Shown: one piece after another, positions 7,713 to 16,209 of the stretch
Position numbering within the stretch: position 1 is the first letter of the stretch
How the letters are laid out: each line of letters begins with the position of its first letter
Origin: UBA3700 sp963592135
GTDB taxonomy: Bacteria > Bacillota > Clostridia > Christensenellales > UBA3700
Direction: 5' to 3'
Assembly (NCBI GenBank): GCA_963592135.1
Contig: CAVAVP010000011.1
Coordinates: 1 to 53,820, forward strand
DNA length: 53,820 bases
Made by a program: the position numbers and the translations under genes
Notes under the pieces: generated by a model
Databases searched by the model: none
What the model saw: the letters and a program-made list of their open reading frames with translations, nothing else
Told to the model about the DNA's origin: nothing

Positions 7713-9579
7713 AACAAGAGAAGAACTAACTTTATTACGTAATGAAATGAAAAAAGCCTATGAGGCGCAAGTAGAAAAAGTTATTGTTTGCGGCGGAACT
7801 GGTTGTGTGGCTGGTGGTTCAGTAAAGATTTTAGAGAGATTAAAAGAACTTATAAAAGAAAAAGGATTAAAAGTCGATGTTGAACTTGAAAAAGAGCCAC
7901 ATGACAAGTCTATAGGTGTAAAACAAAGTGGTTGCCATGGATTTTGTGAAATGGGACCTCTAGTTCGTATCGATCCTCAAGGTTGGCTTTATACAAAAGT
8001 AGATATAAATGATTGTGAAGAAATAGTTGAAAAAACTATTTTAAAAGGTGAATGTGTTGAAAGACTTGCATTTAAGAGAAATGGTGAAATCTATGCAAAA
8101 CAAGAAGATATTCCTTTCTATAAAAAACAAACTCGTTTAGTGCTAGAGCATTGTGGGAAAATTGATGCAAATTCTATTATGGAATATATTGCAATTGGAG
8201 GTTATAAGGCACTTGAAAAAGCTTTATTTGAAATAACTCCAGAAGATATTTGCTCTGAAATTTCTAAATCTTGTTTAAGAGGTAGAGGAGGCGGTGGTTT
8301 CCCTACGGGTAAAAAATGGGAACAAGTAAGAAGGCAAAAAGAACCTAAGAAATATATTGTTTGTAATGGTGATGAAGGCGATCCAGGTGCATTTATGGAT
8401 CGTTCTATAATGGAAGGTGATCCGCATAAAATGATTGAGGGTATGATGATTGCGGCTGTAGCCTGTGGTGCTGATGAAGGGTATATTTATGTTCGTGCAG
8501 AATATCCACTTGCAGTAAAGAGATTAAAAAATGCCATTACACAAGCCGAAACATTAGGGATTTTAGGCAACAATATTTTAGGTACTAATTTCTCTTTTAA
8601 ACTACAAGTATGTAAGGGCGCAGGAGCTTTCGTCTGTGGGGAAGGTTCAGCTTTAACTGCTTCAATTGAAGGTAAGAGAGGCTTTCCAAGAGTTAAACCT
8701 CCAAGAACAGTCGAGCATGGATTATTTGATAAACCGACTGTTTTAAATAATGTTGAAACTTTTGCGAATGTAGCACAAATAATAACAAATGGTGCCGATT
8801 GGTATTTATCTATAGGTACAGAAAATAATAATGGAACAAAAGCATTTGCTTTAACTGGTAATATTAATAATACTGGTTTAATAGAAGTTCCAATGGGTAC
8901 AACATTAAGAGAAATTATCTTTGATATAGGTGGTGGAATTAGAGGAGATGGGGAATTTAAGGCAGTACAGATTGGTGGTCCATCAGGCGCTTGCTTAACA
9001 AAAGAACATTTAGATTTGCCACTCGATTTTGATCACTTAAAACAAATAGGTGCAATGATTGGCTCAGGTGGCCTTGTTGTTATGGATAACCATACATGTA
9101 TGGTTGAAGTAGCAAGATTCTTTATGAACTTTACTCAAAAAGAATCATGTGGTAAGTGTATTCCTTGTAGAGAAGGAACTAAACGCATGAGAGAAATATT
9201 AGAGAGAATTGTTGTAGGAAAAGGACAAGAAGGGGATGTTGAGTTATTATTAGAACTAGCGGATACTATATCTCATACAGCTTTATGTGGACTTGGAAAA
9301 TCTGCACCATCTCCAGTAGTTTCAACTATTAAGAATTTTAGAGATGAATATGATGCTCATATAAAAGATAAACGCTGTCCTGCAGGAGCTTGTAAAAGAT
9401 TAAGAACAATAGAAATTGATCCAGGCAAGTGTATGGGTTGTTCTAAATGTGCAAGAAATTGTCCAGCATCAGCAATTACAGGAAAATTGAAAGAACCATT
9501 TAAGATAGATCTATCTAAGTGTATTAGATGTGGCGCATGTGTTGCAAATTGCGCGTTCCAAGCTATAAAGGAGTATTAA
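7705..9579 (+). CDS. hydB: Bifurcating [FeFe] hydrogenase subunit B (NuoF-like, NADH/FMN subunit)
   Basis: A 624-residue flavoprotein that handles NADH in the HydABC complex. The N-terminus (to about residue 115) is a thioredoxin-like [2Fe-2S] domain with CGGTGC and SGCHGFC. The NuoF core carries GRGGGGFPTGKKW and CNGDEGDPGAFMDRS for NADH and FMN binding, and ESCGKCIPCREG for a [4Fe-4S] cluster. The C-terminal extension has two ferredoxin [4Fe-4S] motifs, CMGCSKCARNCP and CIRCGACVANCA. I take ATG 7705 as the start, with AAAGGAG at 7688-7694; an in-frame GTG at 7696 lies too close to that site. hydA starts 4 bp after its stop. Confidence 0.95.
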   Translation: MIKTREELTLLRNEMKKAYEAQVEKVIVCGGTGCVAGGSVKILERLKELIKEKGLKVDVELEKEPHDKSIGVKQSGCHGFCEMGPLVRIDPQGWLYTKVDINDCEEIVEKTILKGECVERLAFKRNGEIYAKQEDIPFYKKQTRLVLEHCGKIDANSIMEYIAIGGYKALEKALFEITPEDICSEISKSCLRGRGGGGFPTGKKWEQVRRQKEPKKYIVCNGDEGDPGAFMDRSIMEGDPHKMIEGMMIAAVACGADEGYIYVRAEYPLAVKRLKNAITQAETLGILGNNILGTNFSFKLQVCKGAGAFVCGEGSALTASIEGKRGFPRVKPPRTVEHGLFDKPTVLNNVETFANVAQIITNGADWYLSIGTENNNGTKAFALTGNINNTGLIEVPMGTTLREIIFDIGGGIRGDGEFKAVQIGGPSGACLTKEHLDLPLDFDHLKQIGAMIGSGGLVVMDNHTCMVEVARFFMNFTQKESCGKCIPCREGTKRMREILERIVVGKGQEGDVELLLELADTISHTALCGLGKSAPSPVVSTIKNFRDEYDAHIKDKRCPAGACKRLRTIEIDPGKCMGCSKCARNCPASAITGKLKEPFKIDLSKCIRCGACVANCAFQAIKEY

Positions 9580-9583
9580 TATT

Positions 9584-11278
9584 ATGGAAGAGAAACAATA
9601 TTTAACTATAGACGGAATAAAGATAGAGATAAATGGTGAAAGAAATTTATTAGAGTTAATTAGAAAAACAGGAGTTGATTTGCCTACATTTTGCTATAAC
9701 TCAGAATTGTCCATATATGGTGCATGCCGTATGTGTATGGTAGAGAATGAAAAAGGTGGGTTAGAAGCTGCTTGTTCAACTCCACCTAGAGCAGGTATGA
9801 TAATAAAGACTAATACAGAAAGATTAAGAAGATATAGAAAAAATATCCTTGAATTGTTGCTAGCAAATCACTGCTCGGATTGTAATACTTGTGATAATTC
9901 AGGAAAGTGTAGGTTGCAAGAATTATCTACTCACTTTAAAGTAACTCCTGGTAAATTTACAAACACATCAGTTTCAACAAAACATGAAGATGAATCTTCT
10001 TTATGTATATCAAGAGATGCAGGTAAATGTATTTTGTGTGGTGACTGTGTAAGAATGTGTAATGAAATACAAAACGTTGGAGCCATAGATTTTGCTTACC
10101 GTGGTTCTAAAATGAGAATTTCTACTGCATTTAATATGCCTCTTGCTGAATCGCCATGTGTTGGATGTGGTCAATGTGTTGCAGTATGTCCAACAGGCGC
10201 GTTAACACTAAAAAGTGATGTCCACAAGGTGTTTGAGGCAATTGATGATCCAAGTGTTACAACAACAGTACAAGTTGCTCCTGCAGTTAGAGTAGCAGTT
10301 GGTAAAGAGTTTGGATTAAAATCTGGCGAAAATGTAATGGGTAAAATTGTGTCCGTATTAAGAAGACTTGGGTTTGATGAAATCTATGATACTTCATTTG
10401 GCGCTGATTTGACTGTTATGGAAGAGTCTAGAGAATTTATTGAAAGACTGGAAAAAGATGAGAAATTGCCCTTAATAACATCGTGCTGTCCGGCATGGAT
10501 TCAATACGCAGAAAAGAAACATCCTGAGATTTTATCTAATATATCTACATGTAAATCTCCAATGGAAATGTTAGGTGCACTTCTTGTAGATAAACAAAAA
10601 AATGGAAGCAAGAAAACTTTTAATGTTGCTATTATGCCATGTTCTGCAAAGAAGTTTGAAGCTGCAAGAAAAGAGTTTACACATGATGGTAGACCTGATG
10701 TAGATGTTGTAATGACTACTCAAGGTTTAATTCATTTGATAAAAGAGTCAGGCATAGTATTTAGCGAAGTAGAACCAAGTTCAGCAGATATTCCATATGG
10801 ATTAAGTTCAGGTGCCGGTGTAATATTTGGTGTTACAGGTGGAGTGACTGAAGCAGTTTTAAGAACGGTTGCGGGAACTAAAACTCAAAGTGATTATATG
10901 AATATTGAATATATAGGACAAAGAGGTTTTAGTCCTATAAAAGAATTCTATATTCCATATGGTGATAAAAAGTTAAAAATGGCTGTTGCAAGTGGCCTTG
11001 GTAATGCAGAAAAATTAATTCAAAGAATAAATAGTGGAGAGCACTTTGATTTAATTGAAATTATGGCATGTCCTGGCGGATGCGTAAACGGTGGTGGCCA
11101 ACCTGCATCAACAAGAGTTGTAAAGGAATCTAGGGGTGCTGGCTTATATGAGGCGGATAAACTTACAAATATAAGAAAAGCTGACGATAATCCATTAATA
11201 GAAAATTTATACAAAGATGTTATAAAAGATAGAAATCATGAATTATTTCATGTAAACTATATTAAAAATAAAAAGTAG
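9584..11278 (+). CDS. hydA: [FeFe] hydrogenase catalytic subunit A
   Basis: A 564-residue catalytic subunit carrying the H-cluster, which reduces protons to H2 or runs the reverse. All three H-cluster signatures are intact: TSCCPAW (L1), MPCSAKKFEA (L2) and MACPGGCVNGGGQP (L3). The N-terminus has a [2Fe-2S] domain, a His-ligated cluster region (NHCSDCNTCDNSGKC) and two [4Fe-4S] motifs (CILCGDCVRMC and CVGCGQCVAVCP). This accessory-cluster set and the hydC-hydB neighbours support the trimeric electron-bifurcating type. The start has AAGGAG. No maturases (hydE, hydF, hydG) are in the window, so they must lie elsewhere. Confidence 0.96.
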   Translation: MEEKQYLTIDGIKIEINGERNLLELIRKTGVDLPTFCYNSELSIYGACRMCMVENEKGGLEAACSTPPRAGMIIKTNTERLRRYRKNILELLLANHCSDCNTCDNSGKCRLQELSTHFKVTPGKFTNTSVSTKHEDESSLCISRDAGKCILCGDCVRMCNEIQNVGAIDFAYRGSKMRISTAFNMPLAESPCVGCGQCVAVCPTGALTLKSDVHKVFEAIDDPSVTTTVQVAPAVRVAVGKEFGLKSGENVMGKIVSVLRRLGFDEIYDTSFGADLTVMEESREFIERLEKDEKLPLITSCCPAWIQYAEKKHPEILSNISTCKSPMEMLGALLVDKQKNGSKKTFNVAIMPCSAKKFEAARKEFTHDGRPDVDVVMTTQGLIHLIKESGIVFSEVEPSSADIPYGLSSGAGVIFGVTGGVTEAVLRTVAGTKTQSDYMNIEYIGQRGFSPIKEFYIPYGDKKLKMAVASGLGNAEKLIQRINSGEHFDLIEIMACPGGCVNGGGQPASTRVVKESRGAGLYEADKLTNIRKADDNPLIENLYKDVIKDRNHELFHVNYIKNKK

Positions 11279-11287
11279 GGAGAAAGT

Positions 11288-11887
11288 ATGGCAATTAGTA
11301 TTATGAAAGCAACTTTAGGTAGGTTGCCAAGATATTTAAAATATTTAAAATCCATTGAAGATGAAATGCCAACAATTTCTGCAACAACTATTGCTAAGGC
11401 TTTAGAACTTGGTGAGGTTCAAGTAAGAAAAGATTTAGGCTCTGTAAGCGGTAAAGGAAAACCTAAAATAGGTTATAACACAAAAGAATTAATCGGTATG
11501 CTTGAAAGTGTACTAGGAGTTGATAAGGTAAATACTGCCGTAATTGTAGGTGCAGGAAGATTAGGTAGAGCACTTCTAAATTATTCTGGCTTTGAAAAAT
11601 ATGGGTTGAAAGTTATTGCTGCCTTTGATACGGTAAGAATAGATGATACAGTGCTTCCTATGGAGAAGTTTGGAGAATTTTGTAAAAAGAATGATGTAAA
11701 AATAGGTATAATTACAGTTCCAAAAACTTCTGCTCAAGATGTATGTGATTTAATGTTAGAAAATGGAATACAAGCTATTTGGAATTTTGCACAAACTGCA
11801 TTAATTGTTCCTGAAGGTGTTGTTGTGCAACAAGAAAATTTGGCTTTATCCCTTGCGTACTTAAATTACCAATTAAAAAATAAATAA
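11288..11887 (+). CDS. rex: Redox-sensing transcriptional repressor Rex
   Basis: Rex binds DNA when NADH is low and releases it when NADH rises, controlling fermentation and hydrogenase genes in Gram-positive bacteria. The 199-residue protein has an N-terminal winged helix (LPRYLKYLKSI to EVQVRKDLGSVSGKG, about 1-80) and a Rossmann domain with VIVGAGRLGRALLNY (about 86-100). The C-terminal swapped helix region is present (LALSLAYLNYQL). It begins 9 bp after hydA with a GGGAG site, so it is the last gene of the nfn-hyd block and may regulate it. I did not find a full Rex operator upstream of nfnA. Confidence 0.95.
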   Translation: MAISIMKATLGRLPRYLKYLKSIEDEMPTISATTIAKALELGEVQVRKDLGSVSGKGKPKIGYNTKELIGMLESVLGVDKVNTAVIVGAGRLGRALLNYSGFEKYGLKVIAAFDTVRIDDTVLPMEKFGEFCKKNDVKIGIITVPKTSAQDVCDLMLENGIQAIWNFAQTALIVPEGVVVQQENLALSLAYLNYQLKNK

Positions 11888-11907
11888 TAAATAAGATATA
11901 ATAAATG

Positions 11908-11931
11908 AGGCACTTGAGAAGGTGCCTTTTT
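11908..11931 (+). terminator. Terminator after rex
   Basis: AGGCAC (11908-11913) pairs with GTGCCT (11922-11927), followed by T's. It also lies at the 3' end of the convergent TSCPD gene. Confidence 0.75.
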
Positions 11932-11932
11932 A

Positions 11933-12199
11933 TTATTGAGCGTTACTTATTTCCTCTTTAGCTTTTTTTATTGCAATGGTTAATTGATCTGCGCATGATG
12001 TATTGTTATTCCTACAAGTATTGCCTTCGAGTTTTTTTACGATTTCGTCAGCGTTCATACCTTCTAAAAGTTTTGAGATTGCTTTTAAGTTGCCATTGCA
12101 GCCACCTTTAAATTCTATATTAGTCACAATGTTGTCATTTAAATCAAAAGATATTTGATAAGCGCATACTTTCATTCCGGTGTTATATGTATAGTGCAT
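11933..12199 (-). CDS. TIGR03905 family TSCPD domain protein
   Basis: A small 88-residue protein of the TSCPD family. That domain was named from the C-terminus of some ribonucleotide reductases and occurs alone in many Clostridia. The recognisable features are FKGGCNGNLKAISKLLEGM and the C-terminal GNTC...TSCADQL, where the family signature TSCPD is TSCAD here. Four cysteines are present, so metal binding is possible. The function is not established. AAGGAG precedes the ATG. It is a single gene, divergent from the epimerase-like gene at 12317. Confidence 0.82.
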   Translation of the reverse strand: MHYTYNTGMKVCAYQISFDLNDNIVTNIEFKGGCNGNLKAISKLLEGMNADEIVKKLEGNTCRNNNTSCADQLTIAIKKAKEEISNAQ

Positions 12200-12220
12200 A
12201 GTATTACTCCTTTAAATGCT

Positions 12221-12262
12221 TGTAAATATTTATATTTACATAGTACTTTTTTATGGTATAAT
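12221..12262 (+). promoter_or_regulatory. Promoter with a perfect inverted repeat over the -35 box
   Basis: TTTACA (12235-12240), a 16-nt spacer and TATAAT (12257-12262) form the promoter of the gene at 12317. The -35 is the right arm of a perfect inverted repeat (TGTAAATA, 4-bp spacer, TATTTACA; 12221-12240), which is a good candidate operator for an unknown repressor. Confidence 0.65.
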
Positions 12263-12316
12263 ATCATATGTAGTTAAATTTATAAACTAGAATAAAAACA
12301 AAAAGGAGAATTTAGT

Positions 12317-13399
12317 ATGAAGATTTTTATGATTGGCGGTACAGGTCTATTAGGATGTGAAGCTGCTACAGAATTAATCAAGATGGGTCATGAAGTTAAA
12401 TCTGTTGGTTTACCAGGATTAACACCTAAGGATGCTCCAATTCCAAAAGAAATGGAATTAATTGAAATGGACATCAACAAGGCTTCTGATGAAGAAGTTG
12501 AGAACTTATTAAAAGGTTGCGATACATTTATATTCGCTGCCGGTGTAGATGAGAGAAAGGAATGTCCACCTCCAGTTGCAGAAGTTTACAAGAAGTTCAA
12601 CAACGATCCTTTACAAAGATTAATACCTATTTGTAAGAAAGTTGGTATTAAAAATGCTGTTGTTTGTGGTTCTTACTTCTCATATATGTATAAGTTAGCA
12701 GCCGGTCTTGCAAAGAATCCTGCAAATCCAAATCAAAAAATCAAATATACAGGTGAAGCTTTCTTAGCTCAAAATCCATATATTAAGTCAAGAATTGAAC
12801 AAGAAAAGATTGTTGAAAGTTTCTGTGATGACACATTCTCAGCATCAGTTCTAGAACTTCCTTATATCTTTGGTATTCAACCAGGTAGAAGACCAGTTTG
12901 GACAATCTTAATTGATCAATTAAAGAGAATGGATAATCTTCCATTTACAATGTATCCAGCAGGTGGTACGGCAATGTTAACATGTAACCAAGTTGGTCAA
13001 GCTTTAGCAGGTGCTGCTGTTCAAAAACCAGGTTATGGATTTAGAGCTATTCCAATCGGTATGTACAACTTAACATGGAAAGAATTCTTAGCAATTGTTT
13101 ATGATGCTCGTGGTATGCATGGAAGAAAGGTTGTTTCTATTGCCCCTTGGATGATGAAACTTGGTATGAAGAGCGTACAAAAGGATTACGATGCTAGAAA
13201 TATTGAATCAGGCATGGATCCATTCCAATTACCATATACAATGGATTATAACTTATTCATTGATCCAACAGAAACAAAAGCTTTAGGAGTTAAAGAAGCT
13301 GATATTAATAAAGCTATTTTTGATTCTATTGACCTTTCTATTAAAGCCGTTAATGGTTCTGCAAAATTGGTAGGAATGGAAGGCGAAGCTAAGAAATAA
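12317..13399 (+). CDS. NAD-dependent epimerase/dehydratase family protein
   Basis: An extended short-chain dehydrogenase/reductase of 360 residues. The N-terminal nucleotide-binding motif is GGTGLLG (residues 8-14), and a later FAAGVDE corresponds to the second Rossmann strand. The region around YSFx/GSYFSYMYK and YIKSRIEQEK is compatible with a SDR catalytic site, but I cannot assign the catalytic tyrosine with certainty. The substrate is unknown; homologues act on nucleotide sugars or other metabolites. Codon choice (frequent AAG, AAC, TTC, TAC) resembles the neighbouring tuf and fusA more than ordinary genes here, which suggests high expression. The gene is monocistronic, with a candidate operator over its promoter and a strong terminator. 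Confidence 0.8.
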   Translation: MKIFMIGGTGLLGCEAATELIKMGHEVKSVGLPGLTPKDAPIPKEMELIEMDINKASDEEVENLLKGCDTFIFAAGVDERKECPPPVAEVYKKFNNDPLQRLIPICKKVGIKNAVVCGSYFSYMYKLAAGLAKNPANPNQKIKYTGEAFLAQNPYIKSRIEQEKIVESFCDDTFSASVLELPYIFGIQPGRRPVWTILIDQLKRMDNLPFTMYPAGGTAMLTCNQVGQALAGAAVQKPGYGFRAIPIGMYNLTWKEFLAIVYDARGMHGRKVVSIAPWMMKLGMKSVQKDYDARNIESGMDPFQLPYTMDYNLFIDPTETKALGVKEADINKAIFDSIDLSIKAVNGSAKLVGMEGEAKK

Positions 13400-13414
13400 T
13401 TAACAAGTTGATAA

Positions 13415-13454
13415 CAAAAAAAATAGGACTGTTTTTAGCAGTCCTATATTTTTT
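13415..13454. terminator. Bidirectional terminator
   Basis: ATAGGACTG (13423-13431) pairs with CAGTCCTAT (13439-13447). A's precede it and T's follow it, so it serves the convergent genes on both sides. Confidence 0.85.
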
Positions 13455-13469
13455 TATTAGTGTTTAAGA

Positions 13470-14837
13470 TTATTCGCTTTTTAAAATAGCATCGGCAACA
13501 TATAAGCCATTAGCTCCAGCTTGAGCAAGACCTCTTGTTATACCAGCGCCATCTCCAATTGCATAGATGTTAGGTAAAATTTGGAAATTGTCATCTATAA
13601 ATGTTGGCTTAATAGAGTAGAACTTTGCTTCAACACCATATAGAAGAGTATCGTAGTTTGCTGTTCCTGGAGCAATTTTATCTAATGCATAAAGCGTTTC
13701 GATGATATTGTCTAATTGTCTTTTTGGCATACATAAAGACAAATCGCCTGCTACAGCGCCTTGAAGTGTAGGAATAGTTCTAGATTGTTTTAATCTATGT
13801 TCATTGGTTCTCTTTCCGTCAACTAAATCTCCAAATCTTTGAACAATAACGCCACCGCCTGCTACCATGTTAGCAAGTTTACAAATATGCTTTGCGTAAG
13901 CAATTGGTTTATTGAAAGGTTGTGTAAAACGTTGAGTTGCTAAAATAGAGAAGTTTGAATTTTTTGTTTTTAATTCTGGGTTAGAATTAGCGTGTCCATT
14001 GACTGTTAGTAAACCTTCGTTGTTTTCAATAACAACTTCACCTCCAGAGTTAAAACAGAAAGTTCTAGTTATATCTCCGTGACACTTTGTTCTATAAGCA
14101 ATTTTTGGCTCATAGATTTTTTCAGAGATATTTTCCCATATAATTCTTGGAAGTTCTACACGAACACCTATATCTACTTGGTTGTTAGATACTTCAACCT
14201 TGTTGTTTACACACCAATCTCCAAACCATTCAGAGCCAGATCTGCCAACTGCGATAATTAAGTTCTTATAGCCAATTTCTCCGGATTTCTTACATGTAAC
14301 GATTTTATGATCGATTAATATATCTTCAACTTCATCTTCTGTAATTACTGTAACATGTTTATTTAAAAATTCCATTAGGTTAGACATAACTTGGTAGTTA
14401 CCATCAGTTCCCAAATGTTTTACGGTTGCTTGAAGTAAGTGTAAGTCGTATTTTAAAGCCTCTAATTTTATATTGTTATCTGGGAAATATAATTTTTGAG
14501 TTGCGCCAAATTCATTTAAGATATCTGCTACTTGATTAATATATTTTATAGTATTGTCATCTCCAATGTATTCTTGTAGCCAACCACCATATTCTGTTGT
14601 GATATTGAACTTACCATCAGAGAATGCTCCGGCGCCACCTATGCCTTCCATAATGGCACATTGTTGACATTTAATACAGTGATCTACTAAATGATTAGAT
14701 AGAGGACATTTTCTCTTGTTTATAGCCTTACCTTTATCTATTACACAAATAGATAAAGAAGGATTTTCTTTTGTTAGACGGTAGGCAGACATTAAACCAC
14801 CAATACCACCGCCAATAATTACTACATCATATTCCAT
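13470..14837 (-). CDS. FAD-dependent oxidoreductase (COG2509-like)
   Basis: A 455-residue flavoprotein of the uncharacterised FAD-dependent dehydrogenase family. The dinucleotide-binding motif VVIIGGGIGGLMSAYRL is at the very N-terminus, and the FAD-closing YAIGDGAGITRGLAQAGANG is at the C-terminus. Near residue 45 a cysteine-rich stretch (HCIKCQQC) precedes GIGGAGAFSDGKFN, typical of this family. I moved the start to MEYDVV at 14837, which has GGAGGT a few bases upstream; the longer ORF from 14867 would add ten residues unlike the family. Substrate and partner are unknown. It has its own promoter (TATAAT at 14868-14873 on the minus strand) and no operon partner. Confidence 0.85.
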   Translation of the reverse strand: MEYDVVIIGGGIGGLMSAYRLTKENPSLSICVIDKGKAINKRKCPLSNHLVDHCIKCQQCAIMEGIGGAGAFSDGKFNITTEYGGWLQEYIGDDNTIKYINQVADILNEFGATQKLYFPDNNIKLEALKYDLHLLQATVKHLGTDGNYQVMSNLMEFLNKHVTVITEDEVEDILIDHKIVTCKKSGEIGYKNLIIAVGRSGSEWFGDWCVNNKVEVSNNQVDIGVRVELPRIIWENISEKIYEPKIAYRTKCHGDITRTFCFNSGGEVVIENNEGLLTVNGHANSNPELKTKNSNFSILATQRFTQPFNKPIAYAKHICKLANMVAGGGVIVQRFGDLVDGKRTNEHRLKQSRTIPTLQGAVAGDLSLCMPKRQLDNIIETLYALDKIAPGTANYDTLLYGVEAKFYSIKPTFIDDNFQILPNIYAIGDGAGITRGLAQAGANGLYVADAILKSE

Positions 14838-14867
14838 TTTTACCTCCGTGCTTAATCGCACTTGCAT

Positions 14868-14873
14868 ATTATA
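14868..14873 (-). promoter_or_regulatory. -10 box of the FAD oxidoreductase gene
   Basis: TATAAT on the minus strand, 30 bp before the ATG. A TTTTAT-type -35 lies about 17 bp further upstream. The gap 14874-15011 shows nothing else beyond AT-rich sequence. Confidence 0.5.
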
Positions 14874-15011
14874 ACATAATATGAAGTGTAATAAAATAGA
14901 TAATTTTGCTATTTTACAATAAAGTTAATTATAAATGGTTATTTCGTTTTTTTTATTTTATGAAATTTGTATTTAGGCTATCTGTGTTTTTTTAGAATTA
15001 GATTCTAGAAA

Positions 15012-15914
15012 TTAATATTGTGTAAATGCTGAATATTCAATAGGAGTTTTAATTTCTATAACTTTTTTAGACAAATTAGAATATTTGCCATCTAAATCAG
15101 GGAATTTTAATTTATATGCACAAAGCAATTGTCTTTTTATTTTTAATTTTTTATTAATATTGTTTTTTCCGTATTTACTATCACCAACAATAGGGCAACC
15201 TAAATCTGCCATATGAACTCTAATTTGATGTGTGCGGCCTGTTTGAAGTTTAACATTAACTACTGAATAATTTTTTCCTTCTTCTTTTACATAGTAGTTA
15301 GAGATAGCTTCTTTAGAATCTTTAACTTGGGCATTATATGATTTAACAACGCCTGTCATTGGGTTTTTTCTTAGATAAGATTTGATCGTTCCAGATTTTT
15401 CTTTAGGGCAACCTATAACAACACATAAATATTCTTTTGTTATTTTATGATTTTTAATAAGTATTTCCATTACGCCTAGAGTTTCTTCGTTTTTGGCCAT
15501 AATGACAAGTCCTGAAGTCCCGGTATCTAATCTATGACAAAGTTCAAGGTAATTACAACTTTCTTTTTGTTGAACATATTTTCTAGCTCTTAAGATTAAA
15601 GAATCTTTCTCTTTATCTTCATAATTTTCTACAACAAGGCCAGAAGGTTTGTTTGCTATTAAGATATTATCATCCTCATAGGCAACATCTAACGTGTATG
15701 AAGGAACAAAATCCAATATCTCATCTTTTATATATAGTGTAATAATGTCTCCGTATTTAAGATGAGTATTTAGTGGTACTTTTTCTTTGTTAACTTTGAT
15801 TTTATTTTCTCTTAAAAACTTGTTTAATTTACTAAAATTTAAGGAAGTATAAGTTTCCTGTAAATATGCATCTAATCTTTGATCTTGTTCTTTTTTAAAA
15901 ATTATAGTTCTCAT
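15012..15914 (-). CDS. RluA family pseudouridine synthase
   Basis: Converts specific uridines to pseudouridine in rRNA or tRNA. The 300-residue protein has an N-terminal S4 RNA-binding domain (about 12-75) and an RluA catalytic domain. The catalytic motif HRLDTGTSGLV (about 126-136, with the aspartate in RLD) and the family motif LQTGRTHQIRVHM (about 222-234) are both intact. Which of RluA, RluC or RluD it corresponds to cannot be told from sequence alone, and target sites are unknown. It is monocistronic. An extended -10 box lies only 6 nt before the ATG and there is no Shine-Dalgarno, so the mRNA should be leaderless. Confidence 0.92.
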   Translation of the reverse strand: MRTIIFKKEQDQRLDAYLQETYTSLNFSKLNKFLRENKIKVNKEKVPLNTHLKYGDIITLYIKDEILDFVPSYTLDVAYEDDNILIANKPSGLVVENYEDKEKDSLILRARKYVQQKESCNYLELCHRLDTGTSGLVIMAKNEETLGVMEILIKNHKITKEYLCVVIGCPKEKSGTIKSYLRKNPMTGVVKSYNAQVKDSKEAISNYYVKEEGKNYSVVNVKLQTGRTHQIRVHMADLGCPIVGDSKYGKNNINKKLKIKRQLLCAYKLKFPDLDGKYSNLSKKVIEIKTPIEYSAFTQY

Positions 15915-15920
15915 AATTTT

Positions 15921-15929
15921 ATTATATCA
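15921..15929 (-). promoter_or_regulatory. Extended -10 promoter of the RluA gene, leaderless
   Basis: On the minus strand TGA-TATAAT (15929-15921) is a perfect extended -10. Six nucleotides separate it from the ATG at 15914, so transcription should start at or beside the A of the ATG. Confidence 0.65.
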
Positions 15930-16030
15930 TTTTTTTTAAATAACAATAGTCTTTGATGTAGAAAAGATTGTAAAAGTAATTAAATTAAGTAAATTAAGAT
16001 TTTTTGCCTTTACTCTCAAAATCAATTTAA

Positions 16031-16058
16031 TTGACAAAAAACATTTGTATGGTATAAT
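16031..16058 (+). promoter_or_regulatory. Promoter of the Mn2+ riboswitch and antiporter
   Basis: TTGACA (16031-16036), a 16-nt spacer and TATAAT (16053-16058), both perfect hexamers. Confidence 0.8.
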
Positions 16059-16068
16059 TAACATAATA

Positions 16069-16184
16069 TTTCTAAGGGAGTAGCAACCATTGTTAATGGG
16101 GTAGGTCAACATACTGGGGAATCCCTGGCCTTCATTAAATTGCGAGACTTGGATAGTGTATATGCTATCGGGTCTTATTTTTTT
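16069..16184 (+). promoter_or_regulatory. yybP-ykoY (Mn2+) riboswitch with intrinsic terminator
   Basis: The conserved yybP-ykoY elements are present in order: GGGAGTAGC (from 16076), GTCAACATACTGG (from 16104) and GCGAGACTT (16142-16150). The last of these overlaps the left arm of a terminator (AGAC at 16145 with GTCT at 16172-16175) followed by T's at 16178-16184. Manganese binding to the aptamer should therefore decide between termination and read-through into the antiporter gene at 16210. The class assignment rests on my recall of the consensus, not on a covariance search. Confidence 0.88.
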
Positions 16185-16209
16185 ATACTCATAGCGAAGG
16201 AGATATAAT

